Positions 50,411-58,591 are shown, counted from the first letter of the stretch. The stretch: DNA of 64,000 nucleotides from an uncultured Bacteroidales bacterium (GCA_946411385.1 CAMKDV010000009.1:62001-126000), one strand, 5' to 3'. Made by a program: numbers and translations. The notes: generated by a model from the letters alone, not told the origin.

Positions 50411-50791
50411 GACGCTGTATTTGGTCTTCTGCCCCGCCTTAGAGACGCTGGAGGATGGCATGCCGAACGTATATCCATCCGAGGTAATGAAGCGTTCCTG
50501 TGAGGGCATTTGGAGCGTTTTGAGCGTACTTGCCTCCTCACGTGAAGGAATATGCCACGGCGATGGCAAAACCATCGCCACGGCATCAGAATAAAGTAAG
50601 TGTTCTTTGAAGATCTTAACCCGCCACTCGGAGGTGTCCGTCACCAGCACCACCATTTCGTTGGCGTCAACAAATTGCTCCGCCTCTGGTGTTGGCTCGT
50701 CAGTCCTGCCACTGCACGCCGACAGACACAGAGAAAGTGACAGCAGTAACGCTGGCCAGTAGCAGACGTTGTGGCAAGAGCGGCTCGACAT
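50366..50791 (-). CDS. Lipoprotein partnered with a fimbrillin-like protein
   Basis: 141 residues. Signal peptide with lipobox LSAC (WPALLLSLSLCLSAC), then a beta/alpha domain with a NEMVVLVTDTSEWRVKIF opening and a Met/Ser-rich centre. It lies 12 bp after the fimbrillin-like gene and shares its promoter. Outer-membrane anchoring is expected. Confidence 0.7.
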   Translation of the reverse strand: MSSRSCHNVCYWPALLLSLSLCLSACSGRTDEPTPEAEQFVDANEMVVLVTDTSEWRVKIFKEHLLYSDAVAMVLPSPWHIPSREEASTLKTLQMPSQERFITSDGYTFGMPSSSVSKAGQKTKYSVLGLYVRRTVIVVTF

Positions 50792-50803
50792 GGGTGCAGG
50801 GAC

Positions 50804-51649
50804 TTACCAGGTGCCGACGATGCTTGTGTTCCATGATGTGTTGACGCTGACGGATGCAGACGGAGAGGTGAACAGGTTGCCGGAAATCATCGTTTTGGTG
50901 TTCGAGGCGAAACGCACATCCTCGATGGTGACGCTGTAGATGACCGCGCTGGAGGAGTTGTAGATGTTAAGGGTCAGGTCGGCGGTGTACTCGTCTGTCA
51001 GGCTCGGCAGGATGGTGTGGAAATTGTAGCTCACGCCGGATTGTCCGACCTTGCCGGTGCAGGACACTTTCTGCGACCACTCCGCGCCGTTCACGCCGAG
51101 CAGGTTGGCGACGTTGAGCTGGTTGTACTTGTTCGACAGGACGAACTCGATCTGGTTGGCGGCTGCAGGGAACTCGTCGTTGATGGTGATGTACAGTTGC
51201 CCGGATATGCGGTCAAGGGTGAGGTTCTGCGCCGGTGTGCTGGCCGAGACGTTCAGGGCAAGGACTTTGCCGAAGGTGGGACGGATGGAGTTGAACGCCA
51301 TGACACCCTCCGAGACGCTGATGCCGGTGGAACGTGTGAGGATGAACGAGAGGCTGTGCTGGCCGTGTGCGAGGTTGAGGGTGACGGTGCCGAAATCGTC
51401 CTGGTCGTTGGTCTGATGAGCGAGTTGGCTTGTGCCGTCGAAGATATACAGGTCGGTGAGTGCCGTGCCGTTTTCGTCGTCAAGTATGGTGGATTGCGGA
51501 GCGCGACGAGGACTACCCATCGGTTCGGATGTCTGATAGAATGTGGCTACGTTGAATGTCACTTGGTGCTGCACCTTTTGAGGTTCGTTCTTGGCGGTGC
51601 AAGATACAAGAATAGCAGCGATGGCTGCAAAGAGATAGGCGTGTTTCAT
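50804..51649 (-). CDS. Fimbrillin-like lipoprotein
   Basis: 281 residues. Lipobox LVSC after a short signal peptide (MKHAYLFAAIAAILVSC). Blocks expected in FimA/Mfa-type proteins are present: TVTLNLAHGQHSLSFIL, a DLYIFDGTSQL strand near 65 and KTMISGNLFTSP near the end. In Bacteroidales such proteins build or anchor fimbriae by donated strands. Here it lies inside a prophage on the strand opposite to the virion genes with its own promoter: a likely lysogenic-conversion gene that alters the host surface. Confidence 0.78.
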   Translation of the reverse strand: MKHAYLFAAIAAILVSCTAKNEPQKVQHQVTFNVATFYQTSEPMGSPRRAPQSTILDDENGTALTDLYIFDGTSQLAHQTNDQDDFGTVTLNLAHGQHSLSFILTRSTGISVSEGVMAFNSIRPTFGKVLALNVSASTPAQNLTLDRISGQLYITINDEFPAAANQIEFVLSNKYNQLNVANLLGVNGAEWSQKVSCTGKVGQSGVSYNFHTILPSLTDEYTADLTLNIYNSSSAVIYSVTIEDVRFASNTKTMISGNLFTSPSASVSVNTSWNTSIVGTW

Positions 51650-51678
51650 TGTTGTAGAGGGTTTAATAAATTACGCTA

Positions 51679-51710
51679 CAAAGGTACGCAAAAAACACGA
51701 ATTATGCAAA
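51679..51710 (-). promoter_or_regulatory. Promoter of the fimbrillin-like operon
   Basis: Minus strand TTTG (51710-51707) and TACCTTTG (51686-51679), 20-bp spacer. No early operator follows, in keeping with expression in the lysogen. Confidence 0.75.
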
Positions 51711-51755
51711 TAAAACGCAAGGAATTTGCAAAAATCATACAAAACTTATAGCATT

Positions 51756-52337
51756 ATGGCAAATAAAGTGTATCATTTAGCCCTATTATTGGCATTTTGT
51801 GCGACTATGATCAGTTGCAAGAGTATGCAGTCCGTTGAGAAGATCAACTACCGCGACAGCGTGATAACGCAGATCGTTTACGACACCACACGCATCACCA
51901 TCACCGACACGATACACGTCACGGCTTCCAGTGAGAGCGAAAGGGAAAGCGACACAGATATTCTGTTCGGTGCAGGTGGCGGCACATACAACACGCAGAC
52001 CGGCGAGGCTACGAACGTCATAGGTGTCAAGCAGTCGAAGAAAGAAAAGGAGTTGCAGCAGTTGGTAGTTGAGCAGAAGACCACCATTGACCAGCAGTCA
52101 GCCACTATAAGCGAACAGAGCACTTACATATCGCACTTGCAGAGCGAGTTGGAGGAGAAGCAGAACACAGCCGACATCAAGCCCAAGCGCAGCGGATATG
52201 ACCGTTTCTGTTCATGGTGGTTTTGGATCACTGCGATACTCTTGTTACTGCGTTTCCTGTGGTGGGTTGCCGACTATATCCCGCCCATCGCTCCCTACAA
52301 AAAGGCTATTCAGATCGCCATACCCTTTTTACGGTGA
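51756..52337 (+). CDS. Probable unimolecular spanin (u-spanin)
   Basis: 193 residues from the ATG at 51756. N-terminal lipoprotein signal (MANKVYHLALLLAFCATMISC), a periplasmic stretch with a coiled coil (~95-140, KEKELQQLVVEQKTTIDQQSA), and a C-terminal transmembrane helix (~155-178, WWFWITAILLLLRFLWW). This outer-membrane lipid anchor plus inner-membrane helix in one chain is the definition of a u-spanin, which fuses the two membranes at lysis. It lies ~10 kb from holin and endolysin. Confidence 0.72.
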   Translation: MANKVYHLALLLAFCATMISCKSMQSVEKINYRDSVITQIVYDTTRITITDTIHVTASSESERESDTDILFGAGGGTYNTQTGEATNVIGVKQSKKEKELQQLVVEQKTTIDQQSATISEQSTYISHLQSELEEKQNTADIKPKRSGYDRFCSWWFWITAILLLLRFLWWVADYIPPIAPYKKAIQIAIPFLR

Positions 52338-52431
52338 AATCTTAAACTGCGTACTAAAATTTTTGTCTCGCCCCGGGAATTTTTGATACCCAGCCGCGAA
52401 CAATCTTAAAAATAGAACATTTTAGCACCTT

Positions 52432-52557
52432 ATGAAAACTATACTTTTAACCCTATTATTCTGCTGCGGAGGTCGGCAGCATTGTGACCTATATGCCGAG
52501 AAACCTTGGCGCATCGCTTACCGCCATAACACGTACGTTTATGAACCTGTTTTCTGA
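52432..52557 (+). CDS. Very small exported or membrane peptide
   Basis: 41 residues: a short hydrophobic start (MKTILLTLLFCCGG) and a Tyr/Arg/His-rich tail (IAYRHNTYVYEPVF). No ribosome binding site stands out. The rest of 52338-52625 shows no gene. Could be chance. Confidence 0.35.
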   Translation: MKTILLTLLFCCGGRQHCDLYAEKPWRIAYRHNTYVYEPVF

Positions 52558-52625
52558 TGGAAAAATAAGCCTGTTTGAGCGTGCTTATTTGGCATACACC
52601 GCGTAAGCAACACAAAATAAGTTAC

Positions 52626-52760
52626 ATGCAAACGGAAAATAAGGGAAACACATGTTGCCGATGCGCCTTTTGGAATATGGCGTTTGACAACTCATGCAGC
52701 GAGCGCATACGGCTATACGGCGACTTCAGCAACCAGCCTGCCGACCAACCAGCGTGCTAA
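52626..52760 (+). CDS. Small Cys-rich protein
   Basis: 44 residues from the ATG at 52626 with CCRCAFW near the start and DNSCSER later. It looks like a small zinc knuckle. It is followed by a gene 20 bp downstream with a good AGGAG site. Confidence 0.5.
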   Translation: MQTENKGNTCCRCAFWNMAFDNSCSERIRLYGDFSNQPADQPAC

Positions 52761-52780
52761 CTATTTGACAAGGAGAAAGT

Positions 52781-53158
52781 ATGATCAGAGCAGTCAGAAC
52801 AATGTTTAAGTGTCACGCCATCCTATTTGTCAATGAGACATTAGATGCCGTGAAAGCATACATCAAGAAAGGAGAGTATGAACTGAACTTCCCAGATGAG
52901 TTCTACGAGCGCGTTGCCTTAGTCCGCAAGGGCGAGGTTGGCGGAGTGACAGGCTTTGGCACGTATGGCACGTGTTTCGTCTATGTCCGTTCTCTCAAAT
53001 ATATCCCCGTGATCTTTCACGAGATAGAGCACGCTGCATCGCACATCCTTTGGCGTGCCGGAGTGCATCATAACGACTACACGGATGAGGTGTATGCCTA
53101 CTTGCAGGAGTACATCATGGACGGTTTTCTTGACCCAGCAAACACGAAGAAAGAATGA
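52781..53158 (+). CDS. Small HExxH metallopeptidase-like protein
   Basis: 125 residues. IFHEIEHAASHIL (near 77-90) contains HEIEH, the zinc-peptidase HExxH motif, with a possible third ligand in DEVYAYLQEY. The N-terminal half is beta-rich. The family is not recognised; proteolysis is plausible but unproven at this size. It overlaps the phosphoribosyltransferase gene by 4 bp. Confidence 0.65.
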   Translation: MIRAVRTMFKCHAILFVNETLDAVKAYIKKGEYELNFPDEFYERVALVRKGEVGGVTGFGTYGTCFVYVRSLKYIPVIFHEIEHAASHILWRAGVHHNDYTDEVYAYLQEYIMDGFLDPANTKKE

Positions 53159-53973
53159 ACTACCGCAGTTTCGCAGATATGAACACCGCCATCGTGGCTA
53201 ACCTGCACAAGTTCCCGCATGATGTGGACTTGGTGGTAGGCGTGCCGCGTTCGGGTATGCTGCCTGCCAATATCCTCGCGCTATACCTCAACAAGCCGTT
53301 CACGAGCGTAGAGCAGTACCGCAACGGCGTAATCTATGCCAACGGCTCGCGTCTCATCGACCGCTCGGAGATACGCAAGATACTCGTCATTGACGATAGC
53401 GTTTCGTCCGGGTCTGCCATGACAGCAGCCAAAGAGTTGCTGAACGGTACGCCAGCGGAGAAAGTATATGCCGCCGTGTATGTAACGCCGAAAGGCAGTC
53501 GGCTCGTGGATATTTATTGCGAGGTGGTCAAGCAGCCGCGATTGTTCCAATGGAACGTGTTTAACACGCAACGTATAGAGGGCGCGATGTTCGACATGGA
53601 CGGCGTGCTGTGCGCTGACCCTGCCATAGATGATGACGGAGAGCAGTATATACGCGAGATAACGAACGCCCAGCCGCTCTATATACCCAAGTACACCATC
53701 GACACGATTGTTACATGCCGATTGGAAAAGTACCGCGCTATCACGGAGAAATGGCTGCAAGACCACGGCGTGCAATACAAGCACCTCGTCATGCTCGACC
53801 TGCCGACGAGAGCGGCACGGCTCAAATGGGGTCGGCATGGCAAGTGGAAAGGAGAGCGGTATGCGCAGAGTAGCAACACGCTTTTCTATGAGTCATCGCT
53901 GCACCAAGCACGACAGATAAAAACAGTTACCGACAAACCCGTATTCTGTACGGAGATAATGAATTTTGTATGA
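53155..53973 (+). CDS. Phosphoribosyltransferase-HAD fusion
   Basis: 272 residues. Residues ~1-135 form a type I phosphoribosyltransferase with VVGVPRSGMLPA and the PRPP loop KILVIDDSVSSGSAM. Residues ~140-272 begin with EGAMFDMDGVLCADP, a HAD-fold catalytic motif (DxDG). Such fusions occur in gene clusters for unusual nucleotide or sugar chemistry. It is coupled by overlaps to the metallopeptidase-like gene and to a glycosyltransferase. Confidence 0.8.
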   Translation: MNYRSFADMNTAIVANLHKFPHDVDLVVGVPRSGMLPANILALYLNKPFTSVEQYRNGVIYANGSRLIDRSEIRKILVIDDSVSSGSAMTAAKELLNGTPAEKVYAAVYVTPKGSRLVDIYCEVVKQPRLFQWNVFNTQRIEGAMFDMDGVLCADPAIDDDGEQYIREITNAQPLYIPKYTIDTIVTCRLEKYRAITEKWLQDHGVQYKHLVMLDLPTRAARLKWGRHGKWKGERYAQSSNTLFYESSLHQARQIKTVTDKPVFCTEIMNFV

Positions 53974-55193
53974 ACGAGCAGATAATAGTCGCGCTGACAT
54001 CATGGCGCAAACGCATCACCAACCTGCCAACCATCCTCGATACCATCTGGGCGCAGACCATGCCGCCGGACAAGGTGGTGCTGACGCTTGCATCGGAGGA
54101 GTTTCCGAAACATGTGCTGCCTGCTGAAGTACAGGCGTACATCGACAGCCACGACAGGCTGCAAGTATGCTGGGTGAAACATGACACCCGCGTGTGGAAA
54201 AAGTTCCTCTTTGCCGCCAAGCTCTACCCCGATGCGCTCATCGTGCCGATAGATGACGATATGTTATACCCGCAGGGAATGATAGAGGACTTGTTCAAGA
54301 CGCACCAGCTGCACCCGGACGCTCCCATCAGCGGCAATCACTACACCTTCAGAGGGCAAAAGTGTCACTGCGGATGCGCTTCGATGGTGCAGGCAAAGCA
54401 CTTCGATGGCTGGGAGAGGTACTACCGTCACCGCTACCGCATAGAGATGCCGTCCTCGGATATATTCTACACCATGCTTGCTGCCACCAACGGCTATTTC
54501 TATGTGCCGTCGGAGGTCGATTATCAGGCGACGGCGGTCAATTACAACGAGACAGAACCGTATAGCCGGACAGGCGTAAAGAACAAGATACGCAAGACCC
54601 ATGATTTCTGCTGCCGGTTGTTCGGGCAGAAAGTGCTGCGGCTGTTCGGAGAGGATGACCACCGCCCCTTTTGCGTGCTTGGCTCGGCACAGACCGAGCT
54701 GGGAAAAGCTATCGAGCAAGAACTACTGGCGTGGCTTACTCCGCACTTTAATGTCTATCTTGTCCAGCATGACGGTCGCACATTTGAGTACGCCGCTCTT
54801 CGTTTCCTCCAAGAGGTGATGAGCCGGACAGATGCCCCGTGTTTCTATGTGCATACCAAAGGCGCGTACAATGTCCGCAAGGTAGCGCACCGCGTACGCA
54901 ACATGTGGCGGAGTGAGTTTGTCGGCCGACAGGCTGAATACCTGCAAGCGGTCGATGGCGAGAGACCCGTCATGGCGTGCCCCTACACGGGAGAGACGCA
55001 TGTCCCCTGGTATAACGGCTGGGTGGCGAACGCTGCGGCTATACGTCTCATGCCTATCATTCAGACGGAAGACCGATTCTATTATGAGCACCATCTGTTT
55101 GAGCAAGCGGAGGCGGTAGGACTGCGCATGAATGATGTTGTGCTGGAGAACCGCAAACCCATGCACGACGATTTGAAACTAAATTTTGATTGA
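53970..55193 (+). CDS. Glycosyltransferase (GT-A type), two-domain
   Basis: 407 residues. The first ~215 residues are GT-A-like with the metal-binding DDD in VPIDDDMLYPQG and an acceptor region GNHYTFRGQKCHCGC. The second domain (~225-407) has FYVHTKGAYNVRK and a PYTGETHVPWYNG block found in some polysaccharide enzymes. It overlaps the preceding gene (ATGA). Likely target: a surface glycan, virion protein or DNA base; not decidable. Confidence 0.75.
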   Translation: MNEQIIVALTSWRKRITNLPTILDTIWAQTMPPDKVVLTLASEEFPKHVLPAEVQAYIDSHDRLQVCWVKHDTRVWKKFLFAAKLYPDALIVPIDDDMLYPQGMIEDLFKTHQLHPDAPISGNHYTFRGQKCHCGCASMVQAKHFDGWERYYRHRYRIEMPSSDIFYTMLAATNGYFYVPSEVDYQATAVNYNETEPYSRTGVKNKIRKTHDFCCRLFGQKVLRLFGEDDHRPFCVLGSAQTELGKAIEQELLAWLTPHFNVYLVQHDGRTFEYAALRFLQEVMSRTDAPCFYVHTKGAYNVRKVAHRVRNMWRSEFVGRQAEYLQAVDGERPVMACPYTGETHVPWYNGWVANAAAIRLMPIIQTEDRFYYEHHLFEQAEAVGLRMNDVVLENRKPMHDDLKLNFD

Positions 55194-55194
55194 T

Positions 55195-55929
55195 ATGGAT
55201 ATATTGTATGTAGTAGGCACAGGAAGCCACTGGGAAAACAACGAACTGCGATACTCCCTGCGATCCATCGCAAAGAACGCCCGTAATGTAGGGCGCGTCT
55301 TCATCGTCGGGCACAAACCCGATTTCGTGAGCGACATCGTGACGCATATACCGTACGAGGACACCAAGAACCGCAAGCACAAGAACATCATGCTCAAGGT
55401 GGCGTACGCAGCGGAGCACAGCGACATCGCACCGCATTTCCTCATATCGTCCGATGACCATTTCTATGTGCGTGAGGTGGACTTTGACAACTACCCTGTC
55501 TATTACCAAGACAAGGTGATAGCACCGCACCCGACAGCGGAGCAGCTGAAAAACAACTACTACAAGAGCCTCGTCCAGACACGCGAGTTGCTGACCAAAT
55601 GGGGACTGCCGCATTTTCAGACCAACCCGCATTGCAATACGCATTTCGATACGGAGCTATACCGGCGTTTCTATCCGCTGTTCACCGAGGCTGTCAACCT
55701 CGAATACGGCGGTGAGGTCAACTGCATCATGGGCAACCTGCTCGCGGAGCAAGGCATCCAACCCAAGCAGTTCATCGACAAGAAGATTTCAGAGTTCGAC
55801 ACCATAGCCGACCTTGAGCAGCAGATAGGACAAACGGAGTGTTTCTCTATCGGTGACAACGCAATCAAGTGCGGTGTAGATGCGTACCTGCAACAGCTGT
55901 TCCCCTATAAATGTATCTACGAGAAATGA
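55195..55929 (+). CDS. Stealth-like glycan transferase
   Basis: 244 residues from the ATG at 55195. NNELRYSLRSIAKNARNVGRVFIVG fits the start of Stealth/capsular phosphotransferase proteins, and HFLISSDDHFYVREVDF matches their catalytic DD region. It follows the glycosyltransferase by 1 bp and overlaps the nuclease start, so the three form one unit. Confidence 0.65.
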   Translation: MDILYVVGTGSHWENNELRYSLRSIAKNARNVGRVFIVGHKPDFVSDIVTHIPYEDTKNRKHKNIMLKVAYAAEHSDIAPHFLISSDDHFYVREVDFDNYPVYYQDKVIAPHPTAEQLKNNYYKSLVQTRELLTKWGLPHFQTNPHCNTHFDTELYRRFYPLFTEAVNLEYGGEVNCIMGNLLAEQGIQPKQFIDKKISEFDTIADLEQQIGQTECFSIGDNAIKCGVDAYLQQLFPYKCIYEK

Positions 55930-56336
55930 CGCGAGAAGAAGCATTAGCCATCATCAACGGCGAGCGAACGGAGAAAGCCCCGCGCCGACCGCCTGTGCAA
56001 CGCGAACACAACCTGCAAACGGCTTGCATCCGCTGGGCACGCTACCAGTTTCCAAAGCTAACCATCTTCGCCATACCTAACGGCGCATGGTGCGGCTATA
56101 AGCAAGGGCGCAAACTCGTTGCGGAGGGGATGCTGAAGGGCGTGCCGGACATCTTTGTCGCTCTCGCACGCAAAGGCTACCACGGGCTGTTCATCGAAAT
56201 GAAAGCGGGCAAGAAAGGCGTAGTGCGCGACGAGCAGAGCGAGATGCTCATCAAACTGCAAAGCGAGGGCTACCAGTGTGCCGTCTGCCGGACATTCGAG
56301 CAGTTCCAGCAGATCATCATAGACTACATCAGGTAG
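55926..56336 (+). CDS. VRR-NUC domain nuclease
   Basis: 136 residues, ATGA overlap with the preceding gene. The nuclease core GVPDIFVALARKGYHGLFIEMKAGKKG gives the PD...ExK metal site; RDEQSEMLIKLQSEGYQCAVC is the typical follow-up helix. Stand-alone VRR-NUC proteins are common near phage replication genes and act as structure-specific endonucleases, including on Holliday junctions. Here it is the last gene before the integrase. Confidence 0.85.
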   Translation: MTREEALAIINGERTEKAPRRPPVQREHNLQTACIRWARYQFPKLTIFAIPNGAWCGYKQGRKLVAEGMLKGVPDIFVALARKGYHGLFIEMKAGKKGVVRDEQSEMLIKLQSEGYQCAVCRTFEQFQQIIIDYIR

Positions 56337-56366
56337 TCATTTTGTGTTTCTCATTGTTTTTTTCAA

Positions 56367-56399
56367 GGCTAACTCCCCGCAGTAATTGCGGGGATAGCC
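56367..56399. other. Hairpin between nuclease and integrase genes
   Basis: GGCT and TCCCCGC (56367-56380) pair with GCGGGGA and AGCC (56388-56399). It separates two convergent genes. There is no strong T-run after it, so it may be only a weak terminator. Confidence 0.5.
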
Positions 56400-56404
56400 G
56401 TTCC

Positions 56405-57625
56405 TTAACCTACCGATTTCGGTGGGTTTAACACATAGTCGATTACTTTCCTGTTAGCCTCGGCTGTCTTGATCCATTTGTATTCGACGTAGTGCCGTGT
56501 GTTGATTGTTTTATCCACATGTCCCATGCTTTTGTTGATTACCAGTTCGGGAACGTCTAATTCGCCTGCAATCGTCGCCCATGTTCTGCGTATCTTTGCC
56601 ATAGTGATGTCTATTCCTAATGTCTTACTGATAGCTCGCAGATGCAGCGTTGTGCGGCGTTGGAACGTCTCGTATGATGCACATTCGTCCTTGAAAGAAA
56701 GCAATGTTTCCGTGCCTTTGTATTTGTTAAGGAGTGCCTGTAATTCATCTTCTATCCGCACATGTACCTCGCGCATGTTCACGCGCTGCGTCTTGTGCCG
56801 GACATAAACCACTTCGCCATTCACAGGAGCATCCATCTCGTACAAATCGAGCAGGTTTACGCCGCAAAGATAGAACGACATGAGGGCTATATCGCGTGCG
56901 CGCTCATTATTTAAGGAATATAACCGGGCAGATGCCAGAGCACGCATCTCATCAGCTGTCAGCGTCTCTATGTCTTTCTGCGGAACAGGAGCAATGGAAT
57001 AGTCGAAATACGGATCCTTGTCTCGGGGGATGATATGCCTTTTCTCCGCCTCTTTGTATGCTGCTCTCACGTAGCACTCAATCATGTGCCTGGTGCTCTC
57101 CCCTCTCCGTGTGTCGCGTAGCCAGCGGGCGAACTTTGTCAGGAACGGGTAGTTTACATCATCAAAACGTATGTGCCGCAGTTTCTTCTCTGCGCAATAA
57201 TCTCGCAGCACACCTTCAGCATACGCATAACTCATGCGCGTCTTTGGCGTGTTGCGGCTCTCCCCGTATTCTTTGAAGAAAGCAATAAAATCGGTGCTCT
57301 GCGCTTCATCTTTCTGATAGTTGCCGGCTGCATACTCACGGATTTCTGCGGCGGTCATCTTCCGCAGTTTGTTCTGTTTGTCGAGATCAAGGATAGCATC
57401 GCAGTATTTGCAATAGAGGGAATAGATTGTCTGATTGACTGTCTTGGCGTTGGGAACAGAGCGGTGTATCGCCTGTGCCGGATCACCCGAGAACAAACGA
57501 GGCATCGTGAATATGCCTGTTGAGATGGTTGTGGTACTTGTTCCGTTTGAGATGAGGAACTTGACGGGGAACATCCCTTGCGTGTTCGCCTTTCGCTGGT
57601 CGAGTAATAGTGTTAGTTTTGCCAT
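56405..57625 (-). CDS. int: Tyrosine recombinase (prophage integrase)
   Basis: 406 residues from the ATG at 57625, which matches the family start MAKLTLLLDQRKANTQGMFPVKF; the open frame continues upstream into repeat DNA. Arm/core-binding and SAM-like region to ~210. Catalytic residues: Arg in NNERARDIALMSFYLCG, Lys in VRHKTQR, Arg in KIRRTWATIAG, His in MGHVDKT and the nucleophile Tyr in NTRHYVEY. The usual box II His (HxxR) is replaced, as in many Bacteroidetes relatives. It faces the 3' end of tRNA-Lys 250 bp away, so that gene is the likely attachment site. Confidence 0.9.
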   Translation of the reverse strand: MAKLTLLLDQRKANTQGMFPVKFLISNGTSTTTISTGIFTMPRLFSGDPAQAIHRSVPNAKTVNQTIYSLYCKYCDAILDLDKQNKLRKMTAAEIREYAAGNYQKDEAQSTDFIAFFKEYGESRNTPKTRMSYAYAEGVLRDYCAEKKLRHIRFDDVNYPFLTKFARWLRDTRRGESTRHMIECYVRAAYKEAEKRHIIPRDKDPYFDYSIAPVPQKDIETLTADEMRALASARLYSLNNERARDIALMSFYLCGVNLLDLYEMDAPVNGEVVYVRHKTQRVNMREVHVRIEDELQALLNKYKGTETLLSFKDECASYETFQRRTTLHLRAISKTLGIDITMAKIRRTWATIAGELDVPELVINKSMGHVDKTINTRHYVEYKWIKTAEANRKVIDYVLNPPKSVG

Positions 57626-57637
57626 GATTGTTGTTTG

Positions 57638-57710
57638 TTGCAAAGTTTTTTGCAATTTTTTTGCCCCATTTTGCGGAGTTGCAAAGTTGTTGCAAAGTTG
57701 TTGCAAAGTT
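57638..57710. repeat. 11-bp TTGCAAAGTT(G) repeats upstream of integrase
   Basis: TTGCAAAGTT occurs at 57638-57647 and three more times at 57679, 57690 and 57701, spaced 11 bp, i.e. on one helical face. The array lies between the integrase start and the attachment tRNA, where arm-type integrase or excisionase sites are expected. Confidence 0.8.
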
Positions 57711-57818
57711 TTTGGTTGTTTCAAATAGTGGTTCGTTAGTGGCGAAATGGTGGTATTTTCGCACTTTTTCACCTTTCCCCGACCTATTTTCTTTGCTTAT
57801 TTGCAATCATAACGCAAA

Positions 57819-57849
57819 GAAAGTCAGACGTTTCAATCGTCTAACTTTC
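57819..57849 (-). terminator. Terminator of tRNA-Lys
   Basis: GAAAGTCAGACG (57819-57830) pairs with CGTCTAACTTTC (57838-57849), 12 bp with one mismatch. On the minus strand the stem is followed by TTTG. It lies 27 bp beyond the tRNA 3' end, inside the phage side of the presumed attachment junction, so it may be phage-borne. Confidence 0.65.
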
Positions 57850-57875
57850 TCATATTCAACACCTTTTTTTTGTAG

Positions 57876-57948
57876 TGTCCCCCGAGGGACTCGAACCCTC
57901 GACCCACTGATTAAGAGTCAGTTGCTCTACCAACTGAGCTAGGGAGAC
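57876..57948 (-). tRNA. tRNA-Lys (CTT); presumed prophage attachment site
   Basis: 73 nt, complete cloverleaf: acceptor GTCTCCC/GGGGGAC, D arm, anticodon arm ACTGA-CTCTTAA-TCAGT (anticodon CTT), T arm GAGGG-TTCGAGT-CCCTC, discriminator A, no encoded CCA. Its 3' end faces the integrase, the classical arrangement in which a phage recombines in the 3' half of a tRNA gene and restores it. The left copy of the attachment sequence would lie outside the window. Confidence 0.92.
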
Positions 57949-57999
57949 ATGCTTTACAGAAAACCTGCGACCAGCGTCGCGTTTAGCGCAAAGCGGATG

Positions 58000-58031
58000 C
58001 AAAGATACTACATTTTTTTCAGATTTCCAAA
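58000..58031 (-). promoter_or_regulatory. Promoter of tRNA-Lys
   Basis: Minus strand TTTG (58031-58028) and TATCTTTG (58007-58000), 20-bp spacer, ~50 bp before the tRNA. The sequence between (GAAATCTGAAAAAAATGTAG) is nearly the same as in the dnaA promoter. Confidence 0.78.
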
Positions 58032-58063
58032 TTTTAGCCCCTCAGCAGCGATTTTTCCGTAGG

Positions 58064-58540
58064 TTATTCGACATTATTGCCAAGTTCACCTTGCAATCGT
58101 TTGCAATAGATGCGTACGGCGGACTCCACCATCAAGAGGCACGGACGCTGCTTGTAGTACTCCGCAGTACGCGGATCGGGCGTAGGCGGCGTAGGTGCAT
58201 CGCGACGCAACTGCAGCAGTTCGCGGCATATATAAGAGCCGTTCTGACGCTTGAACTCCGTCATGAGTGCCTGCACATTCCTGTAGTTAGCCTGCTTGCC
58301 CTCCGCATCGGCAGCCACAGTGGCTCCCGAGTGCAGACCTTCGAGCATTGCCATGGCGGAACATGTACCGCATATCTCACGCAGCCGCCCTACTCCACCT
58401 CCGAACGATGCCGACAAGCGCAAGGCCATCTCGTCGGACAAACCATAGTCATCAGCAAACGTCAGAAAAACCGCTTGCGAACAATTGTACCCGGCGATGA
58501 ACAGGTCGCGGGCACGAGCCACTCGTTGTTCCGTAGTCAT
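58064..58540 (-). CDS. C_GCAxxG_C_C family protein
   Basis: 158 residues from the ATG at 58540. Family hallmarks are present in order: a Cys in GYNCSQAVFLTF, SFGGGVGRLREICGTCSAMAML (the C-G-x-C-S-A-x-x-x-G-like block), a Cys in SYICRELLQ and one in RPCLLMVESAVRIYC. The family is thought to bind metal or act in redox chemistry; role unknown. First chromosomal protein gene after the tRNA. Confidence 0.82.
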   Translation of the reverse strand: MTTEQRVARARDLFIAGYNCSQAVFLTFADDYGLSDEMALRLSASFGGGVGRLREICGTCSAMAMLEGLHSGATVAADAEGKQANYRNVQALMTEFKRQNGSYICRELLQLRRDAPTPPTPDPRTAEYYKQRPCLLMVESAVRIYCKRLQGELGNNVE

Positions 58541-58558
58541 AAGATATACAGTTATTAA

Positions 58559-58589
58559 CAAAAAAACCACCTTTCGTCATGAGAGGTGG
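58559..58589 (-). terminator. dnaA terminator
   Basis: On the minus strand CCACCTCTC pairs with GAAAGGTGG (58589-58567), followed by TTTTTTTG. It sits directly after the dnaA stop codon. Confidence 0.78.
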
Positions 58590-58591
58590 AA

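Noticed and set aside
57626..57772. N-terminal extension of the integrase
   Set aside because: The extra 49 residues are translated from the 11-bp repeats; the family start motif begins at the ATG at 57625.
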